Part shown: positions 45,184 through 54,781 of the stretch, in pieces
How positions within the stretch are numbered: the first letter of the stretch is position 1
How the letters are laid out: each line of letters starts with the position of its first letter
Assembly (NCBI GenBank): GCA_029932675.1
Contig: JAOZPP010000001.1
Span: forward strand, 44,671-108,670
DNA: 64,000 bases
Direction: 5' to 3'
Origin: a bacterium
GTDB lineage: Bacteria; SM23-81; DAOVCL01
Made by a program: the position numbers and the translations under genes
The notes under the pieces: model-generated
What the model saw: only the letters and a program-made list of their open reading frames with translations
The model's database searches: none
Told to the model about the DNA's origin: nothing

Positions 45184-45741
45184 ATGGAGATGAGAAAGGG
45201 ATTCCTAATAGCCACCTGGATGCTTCTTCCCCTCTTCTTGGGAACGGGATGTTTGAACCCCTTCTCCCCGGCACAGGACAACAGGGTAGAGAGGGGAGCC
45301 CCCCTGCTCAAACCCGTCTCCCCTGATAACGTTTTGCAGAATTTCAGGTATGCCTATCAAAATCGGGACCTCAAGGCCTATGAGAGTTGCCTGGACGAAA
45401 ACTTCCAATTTGAGTGGTTTGACGATGAGAAGGGAATCTGGGAGAGCTATGGAAAAGCCGAGGATCTGAAACGAACCGAGGGCCTCTTCAAATATTTCAA
45501 CAAAAGTATCCGCCTCACCTGGTTGGGAGAACCAGAGAGTTCCATAGAGCAATCCCAGGGAGATAACCCCTTTTCTGAGACGAGGATAGTTTATCTGGTG
45601 GGGTTTGAGCTGGTGGTACTTTGGCAGGAGTATCCGGCAATGGGAGAGTGGGCACATGGCCAAGCGGAATTTAAGTTCAGAAAGGATGAGAATACAGGCT
45701 TCTGGTATATCGTCCATTGGAAGGATGAGTCGGAGTTCTAA
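45184..45741 (+). CDS. Predicted lipoprotein of unknown function
   Basis: This 185-residue protein has a lipoprotein signal peptide ending LFLGTGC, so it would be lipid-anchored in the envelope. The mature domain contains VLQNFRYAYQNRDLKAYESCL and ends WYIVHWKDESEF. This pattern resembles NTF2-like small domains, but I cannot name a family. It stands alone, diverging from galT, with a probable promoter directly in front. Two ATG codons six bases apart are possible starts. Confidence 0.7.
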   Translation: MEMRKGFLIATWMLLPLFLGTGCLNPFSPAQDNRVERGAPLLKPVSPDNVLQNFRYAYQNRDLKAYESCLDENFQFEWFDDEKGIWESYGKAEDLKRTEGLFKYFNKSIRLTWLGEPESSIEQSQGDNPFSETRIVYLVGFELVVLWQEYPAMGEWAHGQAEFKFRKDENTGFWYIVHWKDESEF

Positions 45742-45965
45742 GCCCAGGTTTTATCCGAAATTAGGCTAAACCTGGTTCCCCTTAGCTTCTCTAAAAAGCA
45801 GATCAGATAAATTCGATCCCCGCAAAAACCGGCTCAACAATTTTCCCTGTTCGTTGCTAAAGTGGAACTCCAGTTCTTAAGGGAGATCTTAAACAACCGC
45901 TAACATTTGACCATTTCTAAGAATTCAAAAAGGTTAAGGGGTAACTCCCTTCCATACCTTTGTCC

Positions 45966-47042
45966 ATGAGGAGAGTTGCTAACCATCCGGCTAAGAGCCA
46001 ATTAGGAAAGGGAGGGAGAGGGAGGTTTTATCCCCTCTTCTTTCTTTTAGCCAGTTTTATCCTTCTCCTCTTAATCCTGGAGAGGATACCTCTGCAGGGG
46101 GTTAGCCAACCCATTAAACCCGCGGTGGTCGATGGGGCAATCGATTCACTTCTGGTGCAATTGGGGGTTGACAAGGAGAAGGTAGCTAGCTTTTGGGGTG
46201 GCCCAGGGATTAAAAAGGAAAAAATTAGGATATCTGATGTCTATTCACTTTTCTTCTTCCACCAAAGCTTACAACATCTGCTGCAATCAACGGGTGCCCG
46301 GATTATTGGGGCAGTGGAGCTTAAAGGGGGGAAGTGCCTCTCTTTGCGGGTTGGATTTGGAAGGAAGGTGACCCACATCCTCCAGGTGGAGAGGGATCCT
46401 CAAGTACCGGCCGGCCAGGCAGAGCTTGCTATTGTCCTCCAAGACTTTAGTAAAGGGAGGCACATCCTCTTAAGAAAGGTCCTGGAGTCAGATCTCCCCA
46501 TAACCCTCTCCTTCCTCCCCGGCACTAAGTTGGAGAATTTGAACCAGGTGGTGAAAAGCGAGAAGGAGTTGCTTATTCTCCTCCCCCTGCAATCATCCCC
46601 ATTTCCAGGAATGGGGAAATGGGAGATCGGAGAGGCCATGGCGCCTCAGCAGCTTAGGAGGAGGGTGGAGAGGGTGTTAAACTATTTCCCCCCAACAAAG
46701 GGGATTGATCTTTCCTTTGCTCCTGAGATAAGCCGAAAACTTCTATCCGAAGTTCTAAGCAAACTTGAAGGCAAGTATCTCTTAGTAAATCATAAAATTA
46801 GGAATGGATCCCGTAAAGAAGTAGTTTTTTCTGAAGATTTCATTGACAAGAGGGGCAGGAGGGGGTATATTTTGGACAAGTTAAAAAGGGTTGCCAGACT
46901 TGCTTGGATGGAGGGGAAAGCGGTTGGGGTAGGTAGACTATCGGCCCAGACCTGGAAGATAATTGAAGAGGAGAGGCCCAAATTAGAAAGGAAGGGGATA
47001 AAATTTGTCCTCTTATCCAAACTGGCGGGGGCAGACCATTGA
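45966..47042 (+). CDS. Divergent polysaccharide deacetylase (YibQ-like)
   Basis: This 358-residue protein has an N-terminal membrane anchor (about 24-42). The C-terminal half follows the divergent polysaccharide deacetylase family: LAIVLQDFSKG, then LPITLSFLPGT and ELLILLPLQSSPF, with a late conserved VGVGRLSAQTW. The family shares the fold of deacetylases but often lacks their metal-binding residues, and its substrate is uncertain. In many bacteria it neighbours ctpA and murein-related genes, which is not the case here. I chose the ATG at 45966 over a TTG two codons earlier. Confidence 0.75.
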   Translation: MRRVANHPAKSQLGKGGRGRFYPLFFLLASFILLLLILERIPLQGVSQPIKPAVVDGAIDSLLVQLGVDKEKVASFWGGPGIKKEKIRISDVYSLFFFHQSLQHLLQSTGARIIGAVELKGGKCLSLRVGFGRKVTHILQVERDPQVPAGQAELAIVLQDFSKGRHILLRKVLESDLPITLSFLPGTKLENLNQVVKSEKELLILLPLQSSPFPGMGKWEIGEAMAPQQLRRRVERVLNYFPPTKGIDLSFAPEISRKLLSEVLSKLEGKYLLVNHKIRNGSRKEVVFSEDFIDKRGRRGYILDKLKRVARLAWMEGKAVGVGRLSAQTWKIIEEERPKLERKGIKFVLLSKLAGADH

Positions 47043-47138
47043 TTTGCACGGATAATCGAAGGTTTTATCTGCAATTAATCTAATGAAATAGTCACGTGGT
47101 AACTCCTACCCCAAGTTTGGCAGGGAAAGGGGGATAGA

Positions 47139-47852
47139 ATGAGGTTATCTGTGAATGTCGATCACATAGCTACTTTAAGACAGGCCCGCAGAGGGGATGA
47201 GCCAGATCCGGTGGCCGGAGCTCTCTTAGCGGAGATGGCTGGGGCAGATGGGGTTATCGTCCACCTGAGGGAGGATAGGAGACACATTCAGGATAGGGAC
47301 CTGAAGCTTCTGCGTCAGGTGGTGAAGACCCATCTCAACATGGAAATGGCCCCTACTGAGGAGATGGTCTCCATTGCTCAGGAAGTTGGACCGGATATGG
47401 TTACCTTAGTCCCGGAGAGACGGGAGGAACTGACCACAGAGGGAGGCCTTGATGTGGCTGGGAAGGCACATCTTCTCTCCCCCGTCCTAAGGGCCCTTCA
47501 AGGAAGGGGAATTGTAGTCAGCCTCTTCATCGACCCCGTGCCCGATCAGGTAAAAGCGGCTTCCAAGTTGGGAGCTGACTTCATAGAGCTGCACACGGGA
47601 AAGTACGCCGAGGCGGAGGATACGGCTACAGAACTTCACGAACTAGAGAAGCTGGAAGAGATGGCCAATATGGCTCACAAGCTGGGCATGGGGGTGGGAG
47701 CAGGCCACGGATTGAACTATAGAAATGTAAGAAATGTAGCCCAAATTGAGGCCGTCGAGGAACTAAATATCGGTTTTTCTATCATTGGCAGGGCCCTTTT
47801 TGTTGGTTTGGAGAGGGCAATAAAAGAGATGAAAGAACTGGTGAGCAAATAG
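47139..47852 (+). CDS. pdxJ: Pyridoxine 5'-phosphate synthase
   Basis: PdxJ (237 residues) condenses 1-deoxyxylulose-5-phosphate with 3-amino-2-oxopropyl phosphate in vitamin B6 synthesis. Family motifs are [14 protein letters not shown] at the N-terminus, [24 protein letters not shown] with the catalytic glutamate, and [11 protein letters not shown] near the end. The secD gene follows after 9 bp. It is a normal-length member. Confidence 0.95.
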   Translation: MRLSVNVDHIATLRQARRGDEPDPVAGALLAEMAGADGVIVHLREDRRHIQDRDLKLLRQVVKTHLNMEMAPTEEMVSIAQEVGPDMVTLVPERREELTTEGGLDVAGKAHLLSPVLRALQGRGIVVSLFIDPVPDQVKAASKLGADFIELHTGKYAEAEDTATELHELEKLEEMANMAHKLGMGVGAGHGLNYRNVRNVAQIEAVEELNIGFSIIGRALFVGLERAIKEMKELVSK

Positions 47853-47861
47853 GGAGCCAAG

Positions 47862-49499
47862 ATGAGACGTGGACAAGGAATAAAGATTGGCATTATTATA
47901 GCAGCTCTCCTTTTATCCATCTGGTACCTCTATCCCACCTTGAGGTTGAGCACAATTTCCCCTCAGGCCAAGGGTCAGATGGATCGAGAGGAGTTAGCTA
48001 GGTTAGAGAAGAGGGCAGTGAAATTGGGGTTGGACCTGAAGGGGGGAACGCATCTGGTGTTGGAGGTGGACAGATCAAAGCTCTCTCCAAAAGAGGCCAG
48101 GGATGCAGTAGATAGAGCCTTAGAGATCATCCGTAATCGTGTGGACCAGTTTGGAGTTTCCGAACCCCTAATCCAAAGGGCTGGACAGGATAGGATGATC
48201 ATTGAGCTCCCTGGACTCCAGGATCCGGAGAGGGCCAAAGAACTGATCGGTAGAACCGCCCTGTTAGAGTTTAAATTGGTCAAAGAGCAAAAAGAGCTAA
48301 AAGCTCTCCTGGAAAGAATTGACAAAGTTCTCTCCAAAGGGAAGGAAAAGGAGAAAGAAAAGACCAAACTGGCGGAACTCTTTAAGGAATCACCGGCTGG
48401 GAGCTTGGAGGCAGAGTCAGCCACCTCAGAGGAGGAACACCCCTTCTCCTATCTGGTGGAGTTTATCGATCAGCAGTATGGGCAGATTGTAGTGGCAGAG
48501 GAAGACATCCCCCGGGTGGACAGCCTACTCAGCCGCCCAGAGGTACAGGCCCTCATCCCGCAGGATATGGAGCTCAGGTGGGGGGCTGAATATGCTAATC
48601 TCCGCGGGGAGCGGGTGAAGAGACTATATCTTTTGAAGAGGAAACCAGAACTCACTGGGGCTCATCTTACTGATGCGAAAGTGACCATTGGCAGAGGTTT
48701 AGACCCTGAGATAGCCAATCGGCCCATTGTGAATATGAGGTTAGACAAAAGAGGGGCGAGGATATTCTCGCGAGTTACCGGTGCCAACATAGGTAGACTT
48801 CTGGCCATCATCCTCGATGGAAATGTTTACAGTGCCCCACGAATCAAGTCTAAGATTCCAGATGGAAGGGCGATAATTACCGGGATAGGGAGAATGGATG
48901 AGGCCAAGGATTTAGCCATCGTGCTCAGAGCAGGAGCCCTCCCTGCCCCAGTGAATATCATCGAAGAGCGCACCGTCGGACCTTCATTGGGGGAGGATTC
49001 CATCCACAAGGGGATAAATGCGGCCATGGTAGGGATGATCTTAGTGGTTCTCTTTATGGTCTTTTATTACAAGGGAGCGGGGTTAATAGCTGACTTAGCC
49101 CTAATCCTAAATCTCATCTTCGTTATGGCTGCCTTAGCTGGTTTGAGAGCTGCCCTTACCCTACCGGGGATAGCAGGGATTATCCTTACCATAGGTATGG
49201 CTGTGGATGCTAATGTCCTCATCTTTGAAAGGATCAGGGAAGAGTTGCGGGCAGGCAAGACCGTGCGGGTAGCTATCGATGCGGGCTACTCACGGGCATT
49301 CCGTACCATATTGGATGCCAACCTCACCACCTTCTTCACCGCTCTCATCCTCTACCTAGTGGGAACAGGTCCGGTGAAGGGCTTTGGTACAACCCTAATG
49401 CTGGGTATAGTTTCCAGTATGTTTACCGCCATTGTAGTTACCAGGGTAATATTCGATGGGCTCACCGCTGGCCGGGAAGTTGCCAAGCTTTCCATCTGA
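47862..49499 (+). CDS. secD: Protein translocase subunit SecD
   Basis: This 545-residue membrane protein drives late steps of Sec export with SecF. One N-terminal helix is followed by LGLDLKGGTHLVLEVD, the large periplasmic P1 domain (about 40-330) and GRGLDPEIANRP. Five C-terminal helices follow, with GMAVDANVLIFERIREELRAG in the channel region. It lies 12 bp before secF. The periplasmic insert containing EEEHPFSYLVEF is somewhat Glu/Lys-rich. Confidence 0.95.
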   Translation: MRRGQGIKIGIIIAALLLSIWYLYPTLRLSTISPQAKGQMDREELARLEKRAVKLGLDLKGGTHLVLEVDRSKLSPKEARDAVDRALEIIRNRVDQFGVSEPLIQRAGQDRMIIELPGLQDPERAKELIGRTALLEFKLVKEQKELKALLERIDKVLSKGKEKEKEKTKLAELFKESPAGSLEAESATSEEEHPFSYLVEFIDQQYGQIVVAEEDIPRVDSLLSRPEVQALIPQDMELRWGAEYANLRGERVKRLYLLKRKPELTGAHLTDAKVTIGRGLDPEIANRPIVNMRLDKRGARIFSRVTGANIGRLLAIILDGNVYSAPRIKSKIPDGRAIITGIGRMDEAKDLAIVLRAGALPAPVNIIEERTVGPSLGEDSIHKGINAAMVGMILVVLFMVFYYKGAGLIADLALILNLIFVMAALAGLRAALTLPGIAGIILTIGMAVDANVLIFERIREELRAGKTVRVAIDAGYSRAFRTILDANLTTFFTALILYLVGTGPVKGFGTTLMLGIVSSMFTAIVVTRVIFDGLTAGREVAKLSI

Positions 49500-49511
49500 A
49501 AGGGGGATGAA

Positions 49512-50441
49512 ATGGAGCTTTTAACGGGAACGAATATAGATTTTATTGGGAAGAGAAAGATAGCGATCATCGGATCACTTATCGTTATCCTTGTGGGGAT
49601 TATCTCCCTTTTTGTCCACCATGGACCGAGATATGGCATAGACTTCTCTGGTGGGACCCTCTTGGCCCTCCACTTCAGTCAACCAGTCCCTGTTGATCAG
49701 ATCAGGAATGCCTTAAGGGAGGTGGAGGTAGGGGAAAAGAAGTACGACTTTAGCCGATCGGAGATAAAGAGGTTTGGCCCCTCCACTGATGTAGCCATTA
49801 GGGTACAGCAGGTAAAAGGGGGAACCAAGGTCGGTGAGGCCATCCAGAGGGTGTTGAAGGCGAAGTTTACTAATTCTATCCCCCAAAGGGGTTGGGTCTT
49901 AAAACATGAAAATGTGGGGCCGAAGATTGGGAGAGAACTGAAGGGCAAGGCGGTGAAGGCAATCCTTTTAGCCCTCCTCATCATGCTCATCTACATCTCC
50001 ATCAGGTTTGAGTTCAAGTTCGCCGTGGGAGCCATTGCCGCCTTGTTTCATGATGTTCTCATCACTGTGGGGGTATTTTCCCTCCTCAATAAGGAGTTCT
50101 CTTTGGCCATAATCGCCGCTCTGCTTACCATCGTCGGATATTCCCTAAATGACACAATCGTTGTCTATGATCGAATTAGAGAGAACCTAAGATCAATGCA
50201 CCGCACGGGGTATGGCCAAACCATTAATACAAGCATAAATCAAACCCTCTCCAGGACGATAATCACCTCCTTTACTACACTCATAGTCATCTTCTCCCTC
50301 TACTTCTTAGGGGGAAAGGTAATTAAGGATTTCACCTTTGCCATGATGATCGGGGTCTTTGTAGGGACTTATTCCTCTATTTTTATCGCCAGCCCCATCC
50401 TCGTCGAATGGGAAGCAAAATCTGCTCGGAAGAGGAGGTAA
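49512..50441 (+). CDS. secF: Protein translocase subunit SecF
   Basis: This 309-residue partner of SecD has six helices. Family marks are DFIGKRKIAIIGSLIV, YGIDFSGGTLLALHF, and TIVGYSLNDTIVVYDRIREN in the fourth-to-fifth helix region. The usual secDF order is kept, as separate genes. A GAAAGGGGGATGAA signal precedes the start. Its end overlaps the longest version of era. Confidence 0.95.
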   Translation: MELLTGTNIDFIGKRKIAIIGSLIVILVGIISLFVHHGPRYGIDFSGGTLLALHFSQPVPVDQIRNALREVEVGEKKYDFSRSEIKRFGPSTDVAIRVQQVKGGTKVGEAIQRVLKAKFTNSIPQRGWVLKHENVGPKIGRELKGKAVKAILLALLIMLIYISIRFEFKFAVGAIAALFHDVLITVGVFSLLNKEFSLAIIAALLTIVGYSLNDTIVVYDRIRENLRSMHRTGYGQTINTSINQTLSRTIITSFTTLIVIFSLYFLGGKVIKDFTFAMMIGVFVGTYSSIFIASPILVEWEAKSARKRR

Positions 50442-51394
50442 TTCCCAACCAGCAAGAACAGCTCCAAAGGGAACGAACCCATACCTTATCCCCCCTGTTG
50501 ATAAGGCCTGTGCCAAAGGAGGTCAAGTTAGGATTTAAATCAGGCTTTGTTCCCATCGTGGGTCGGCCCAATGTGGGCAAATCCACCCTCCTCAACCGCT
50601 TAGTGGGAGAAAAACTCGCCATAGTGACCCCTAAGCCGCAGACGACGAGGAATCGTATACTGGGAATCCTTACCACTACCCGATTCCAAGCCGTATTTGT
50701 GGACACCCCTGGCCTCATCCAACCTAAATACCCCTTACAAGAGTATATGGCCAAGGCTGCTTGGGCCACAGCAAAGGGGGGGGACCTCATCCTCCATATC
50801 GTCGAGGTAAATGATCAACCCAAAGGGTTGAGGGACTTAGGGATACCCACCATTTTGGTGATCAACAAGGTAGATTTACTAAAGGATAAGAGGGCCCTTT
50901 TACCCTTGCTCAATGAATATTGGAAACAAGGTATATTTAAAGAACTCCTCCCCATCTCTGCCCTTACCGGGGATGGCATCGAAAGGCTTCTCAAACTTAT
51001 CGAGAGATATCTGCCTCGAGGGCCTCTTCTCTATCCTCCAGATAAATTGACGGAGTGTTCAGAAAGGTTTATAGCTTCAGAGATCATCAGGGAGAAGATA
51101 TTTCTTCTCCTCAAGGAGGAAGTTCCCTACGGAACTGCGGTAAAGGTAGATGAGTATAAGGTTAGGGCTAATATCCTTCATATCCAGGCCACCATCTTCG
51201 TGGAAAAAAAGTCGCAAAAAGGGATTCTCATCGGAAAGGAAGGAAGGATGCTGAAGCAGATAGGCCAACTCTCTCGGTTGGAGTTGGAGGAGAACCTGGG
51301 TAGGAAGGTCTTTCTTCAGCTTTGGGTAAAGCTAAGAGAGGGATGGAGGAAGAAGAAGGAGGACTTAAGGTACTTTGGCTATGGAACCATATAA
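50408..51394 (+). CDS. era: GTPase Era
   Basis: Era binds 16S rRNA and helps 30S assembly. The G domain has GRPNVGKSTLLNRL (G1), VDTPGL (G3) and NKVD (G4). The C-terminal KH domain shows GILIGKEGRMLKQIGQ. The first 45 residues of the longest frame have no counterpart in typical Era, and a strong AAAGGAGGT lies within them at about 50516. The true start is therefore probably near 50500-50530, but no standard in-frame start codon sits at the ideal distance. Otherwise it is full length. Confidence 0.92.
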   Translation: MGSKICSEEEVIPNQQEQLQRERTHTLSPLLIRPVPKEVKLGFKSGFVPIVGRPNVGKSTLLNRLVGEKLAIVTPKPQTTRNRILGILTTTRFQAVFVDTPGLIQPKYPLQEYMAKAAWATAKGGDLILHIVEVNDQPKGLRDLGIPTILVINKVDLLKDKRALLPLLNEYWKQGIFKELLPISALTGDGIERLLKLIERYLPRGPLLYPPDKLTECSERFIASEIIREKIFLLLKEEVPYGTAVKVDEYKVRANILHIQATIFVEKKSQKGILIGKEGRMLKQIGQLSRLELEENLGRKVFLQLWVKLREGWRKKKEDLRYFGYGTI

Positions 51395-52136
51395 CAAATT
51401 TGCCGAGGTTTACGATAAGGTGGGCTGCCTCAACTTTAGTGAAAAGATCCTGCCCTATCTCTACCAGCTCTTAGAGCGATATAGTTTTAAGGGTAAGAAG
51501 GTGCTCGATTTGGCCTGTGGAACCGGGGAATTAGCCCTCAAGCTGGCTAAGGATGGGTTTGAGGTTATGGGCCTCGACCGCTCAGCACCTATGTTGGAAA
51601 AGGCTAAGGAGAAGGCCCAGAGGGAAGGTCTGCACATCCCCTACTTACACTCTGATATGAGAGATTTCCTCCTTCCTCATAAGGTCGATCTGGTCACCTG
51701 TCTTTTCGATAGCATAAACTATATCCTCAGGTATGATGAGCTGGAAACTGTTTTCGGCAATGTTTATCGTGCCTTAAACCCCAGGGGTATGTTTATCTTC
51801 GATATGAACACCATATTCGGCCTCTCCTGTGGCTGGGACGATAAAAAGACTGGTGAAGATCTGGGGGATGTGGCAGTTATCTGGGACTACTCCTGGAATG
51901 CGGAGGTTAGACTGGCCACCTTAGAGGTGACCGTATTCCAGAAGAGGGGAAACATCTATAGGAAGTTCAAAGAAGTACACAAGGAGAGGGGATACGACCC
52001 CAAGAATGTGGCCAAAGCCTTGCGGCGGAAGGGACTGGAAATTTTGGACAGGTTCAAGTGTATGGGCTTTGCCAAGCCCCGCAAGGATACTCAGAGGGTA
52101 ATCTATATCTGTAGGAGGCTTCCTGATGGAAGTTGA
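51381..52136 (+). CDS. Class I SAM-dependent methyltransferase
   Basis: This small cytosolic methyltransferase of 251 residues has NKFAEVYDKVGCL at the start, SAM motif I VLDLACGTGELALKL, acidic residues in VMGLDRSAPML and a motif IV region DLVTCLFDSINYI. Substrate unknown; small-molecule or protein targets are possible. It overlaps era and pyrE by a few bases, so it belongs to the same operon. I prefer the ATG at 51381 to the TTG two codons before. Confidence 0.85.
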   Translation: MEPYNKFAEVYDKVGCLNFSEKILPYLYQLLERYSFKGKKVLDLACGTGELALKLAKDGFEVMGLDRSAPMLEKAKEKAQREGLHIPYLHSDMRDFLLPHKVDLVTCLFDSINYILRYDELETVFGNVYRALNPRGMFIFDMNTIFGLSCGWDDKKTGEDLGDVAVIWDYSWNAEVRLATLEVTVFQKRGNIYRKFKEVHKERGYDPKNVAKALRRKGLEILDRFKCMGFAKPRKDTQRVIYICRRLPDGS

Positions 52137-52695
52137 AGATGTCCTCACTATATTTAAGCAAAGCGGAGCCTTGCTTCAGGGGCACTTTCTTCTTACTTCC
52201 GGCTTACATTCTCCCACCTATTTTCAATGCGCCCTCTTGCTTCAGCATCCTGATTTGGCTCAGATGCTTTGCTGTGATTTGGCCCTCAGGTTTCAAGACC
52301 TAAAGGTTGATCTCGTCCTCTCCCCAGCCATAGGGGGGATAATAGTGGGATATGAGGTTGCTAAAGCATTAGGAGCCAGGGCCATCTTTGCTGAGAGGGT
52401 TGAAGGGAAAATGCGGTTGAGAAGAGGATTTGAGATAAAAAAGGGGGAGAATGTAGTTGTGGTGGAGGATGTGGTCACCACAGGAGGTTCCCTCCAGGAG
52501 GTGGTGAATTTGGTAGAAGAAGCCGGGGCCTGTGTCCTCGGAAGAGGAGCGTTGGTGGACCGCAGCGGAGGAAAGGCAGACCCTTCCTTAAACTCCTTAG
52601 TCTCCCTCCAGGTGGTCACTCATCCCCCTCAAGATTGCCCCCTTTGTCGAAGGGGACTCCCCTTGGTCAAACCCGGAAGCAGAGGGGATGGTTAG
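52126..52695 (+). CDS. pyrE: Orotate phosphoribosyltransferase
   Basis: PyrE (189 residues) joins orotate and PRPP to give OMP in pyrimidine synthesis. SGLHSPTYFQCALLL near residue 26 and the PRPP-binding loop VVVVEDVVTTGGSL are diagnostic. AGGAGG lies close ahead of the ATG. It overlaps its neighbours by 11 bp and 8 bp. A C-terminal tail with CPLCRRG is longer than in many members. Confidence 0.93.
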   Translation: MEVEDVLTIFKQSGALLQGHFLLTSGLHSPTYFQCALLLQHPDLAQMLCCDLALRFQDLKVDLVLSPAIGGIIVGYEVAKALGARAIFAERVEGKMRLRRGFEIKKGENVVVVEDVVTTGGSLQEVVNLVEEAGACVLGRGALVDRSGGKADPSLNSLVSLQVVTHPPQDCPLCRRGLPLVKPGSRGDG

Positions 52696-53743
52696 GATAG
52701 ATGGTTCCTATGGAGAAGGGGGAGGGCAGATATTGAGGACTGCCCTCAGCCTGGCTGCCGTCCTGGGGAAACCAGTAGAGATCTACAACATAAGGGCAAA
52801 GAGGGGCAACCCAGGGTTACGGCCCCAGCATCTAATCTCTGCGCAGGCCATATCTCAGATCTCCCAGGGAGAGTTAAGGGGAGGGGAGATGGGCTCTCCT
52901 CAGCTTCAGTTTTATCCAAGAATAATCAAAACTGGGAGATATTCCTTTAAGATCCCCACCGCCGGATCAACAGGGTTGGTCCTTCAGACTATCCTCCCTC
53001 CTCTTAGTCTCTCAGGACAAAGGTCTGAGGTGTGCTTAGAAGGGGGAACCCATACGGCTTGGAGTCCCCCTGCCGATTACCTCAGGGATGTCTTCTTACC
53101 CGCCCTAAGGGGAATGATGGGGATTAGGGTGGAACTGGAGATAAAGAAGTGGGGATGGTATCCGCGGGGCCAGGGGAGGGTTCAAGTTAGAATCGAGCCG
53201 ACCTCCACCCTACAAGCATTTAGCCAACAGGAGAGAGGGGAACTAAAAAGACTAAAGGCAATCTGCACCCTCTCCAACCTCCCACCCTCCATTGCCCAAA
53301 GGGAGATTCAAAGGCTCGACCAGAGGCTAAGCGATAGGGGATATACCCTCCACCCTGAAACAGTCCTAGCCCCTTCAGTGGGAAAGGGCAACTCACTTCT
53401 CTTGATCGCCAATTTTGAGAAGACCATTGCAGGCTTCGAGGCATTGGGAGAGAGGGGGAAGAGGGCAGAGGAGGTTGCAGACGAAGTAGCAGAGGGATTT
53501 TTTTCTTATATAGATACAGAAGGGGCGATTGATCCTCATCTGGCAGATCAGTTGATTGGTTATATGGCCTTAGCCAATGGGGTATCCTCCTTTACCACCA
53601 CCAAAATCACACAGCATCTCCTAACCAATATCTGGGTGGTGGAGAGGTTCCTTCCCCTCAAATTTGAGGTTGAGGGGAAATTGGGCGAGCCAGGCCGGGT
53701 TAGGGTGGAAGGCATAGGCTACGAATGTGCCCCTACCCGTTGA
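52688..53743 (+). CDS. rtcA: RNA 3'-terminal phosphate cyclase
   Basis: RtcA (351 residues) converts RNA 3'-phosphates to 2',3'-cyclic ends using ATP. The opening IDGSYGEGGGQILRTALSL and RAKRGNPGLRPQHL are characteristic. The nucleophilic histidine is in ITQHLLTNIWV, at position 310, close to His309 of the E. coli enzyme. No rtcB or rtcR is adjacent. Here it is the last gene of a housekeeping operon and overlaps pyrE by 8 bp. Confidence 0.93.
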   Translation: MVRIDGSYGEGGGQILRTALSLAAVLGKPVEIYNIRAKRGNPGLRPQHLISAQAISQISQGELRGGEMGSPQLQFYPRIIKTGRYSFKIPTAGSTGLVLQTILPPLSLSGQRSEVCLEGGTHTAWSPPADYLRDVFLPALRGMMGIRVELEIKKWGWYPRGQGRVQVRIEPTSTLQAFSQQERGELKRLKAICTLSNLPPSIAQREIQRLDQRLSDRGYTLHPETVLAPSVGKGNSLLLIANFEKTIAGFEALGERGKRAEEVADEVAEGFFSYIDTEGAIDPHLADQLIGYMALANGVSSFTTTKITQHLLTNIWVVERFLPLKFEVEGKLGEPGRVRVEGIGYECAPTR

Positions 53744-54075
53744 TAGTTCCTTCATGCATTCTCCTCCGGTCCTCCCTCAGCCCAGGGGAGGGTGACCGCG
53801 GGTATGTCCTCTTCTCCCTGAAGAACAAAAGCCACTAAGCCTTCCATAAAGGCTTTCGCCCCTGAGCTACTCAACTTCCGAGCACACCAGGCAGAAGTTC
53901 CCCTCAAAGCCCATCAAGCCCCCTTTTCGCTCCCTCCGGGTATAGATTTCAATCATCAGTCACTCTCCCCCAGTTGCACGCAGGTGAATTTCGCCCCCTC
54001 TTATGGACCACTCCCATTTCACCTGTGGGGAACCATTTGGCCATGGCAATCGTCTAATTCTTATGAGAGAGGCAA
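53744..54075. other. Gene-less gap of 332 bp upstream of the sigma gene
   Basis: No gene seen. A small hairpin AGCCTT/AAGGCT at about 53838-53854 without a T-run may end the rtcA transcript. The right side holds the ECF-type promoter. A run of CCCTC-rich phrases fills the middle. Confidence 0.5.
54029..54056 (+). promoter_or_regulatory. ECF-type promoter (GGAACC-N16-CGTCTA)
   Basis: GGAACC at 54029-54034, a 16-bp spacer, and CGTCTA at 54051-54056 match the classical extracytoplasmic-function promoter pattern. Transcription would start around 54063, 13 bp before the sigma gene's ATG. Autoregulation is the natural reading. Confidence 0.72.
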
Positions 54076-54585
54076 ATGAGATCTGAGCGAATGATTATAG
54101 AGGCAGTTTTAACAGGAGACAAAGAGGCGTTTGCAGAGATCGTCGATCGATATAAGGACCCTCTCTTCAGGTATCTTCTCTCCCTTGGGGCCCAGATGGA
54201 GGAGGCAAAGGATCTGGCTCAAGATGCGTTCCTTAAATTATTTCTCACCCTGGAAAGCTTCGATTTCCGCTCCAGCCTCTACACCTACATCTGTCGCATA
54301 GGGAGGAACCTTTATATAGACCAACTGAGGAGAAAAAGAAGGGAAAGCAGGGCAATTGATTGGCTTGGGGGCAACCAAAGGTCCCACCCTCCCCGCAAAG
54401 GGGAGGCTCTCGAGACCCTCTCCCAGCTACCACCAGCTCAGAGGCTAGCACTGGACCTCTTCTACATCCAGGGATACAAGCAGAGGGAGATTGCCGATTT
54501 ATTGGGGATACCCATAGGGACAGTCAAGTCGAGGATAGAAAGGGGATTAAAGAAGTTAAAGGTGCTATTAAATGAAGGAGCTTAG
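54076..54585 (+). CDS. ECF-family RNA polymerase sigma factor
   Basis: This 169-residue sigma factor has region 2 (FAEIVDRYKDPLFRYLL, then EEAKDLAQDAFLKLF and YICRIGRNLYIDQLRRK) and region 4 (QRLALDLFYIQGYKQREIADLL, then GTVKSRIERGLKKLK). It has no extra C-terminal domain. Two small genes overlap downstream. The signal is unknown; an envelope-stress role is typical for the class. Confidence 0.92.
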   Translation: MRSERMIIEAVLTGDKEAFAEIVDRYKDPLFRYLLSLGAQMEEAKDLAQDAFLKLFLTLESFDFRSSLYTYICRIGRNLYIDQLRRKRRESRAIDWLGGNQRSHPPRKGEALETLSQLPPAQRLALDLFYIQGYKQREIADLLGIPIGTVKSRIERGLKKLKVLLNEGA

Positions 54586-54781
54586 GGGATTAAAGGTTTA
54601 TAAACTAAAAAGAGGATTTACAGCTGAGGTGATGGAGAAAGTGGAGACAGCCCAGAGGCTGAAAGGTTTATATGCCCTTTCTCGCATAGGAAGAACAATA
54701 GTTTCCTACAGCTTTGGCCGTTCGGCTCGGCGGAAGGTGATCTGGAGGAGAATTCTAATTGCAAGGAGGGAAAGATGTTGA
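54572..54781 (+). CDS. Small basic protein, possible anti-sigma factor
   Basis: This 69-residue, Arg/Lys-rich protein overlaps the sigma gene by 14 bp and the next gene by 7 bp, so translation coupling is likely. The middle KRGFTAEVMEKVETAQRL resembles the helix that precedes the membrane segment in some small anti-sigma factors, but there is no zinc motif and no clear membrane helix. I do not recognise a family. Position rather than sequence suggests control of the sigma factor. Confidence 0.55.
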   Translation: MKELRGLKVYKLKRGFTAEVMEKVETAQRLKGLYALSRIGRTIVSYSFGRSARRKVIWRRILIARRERC

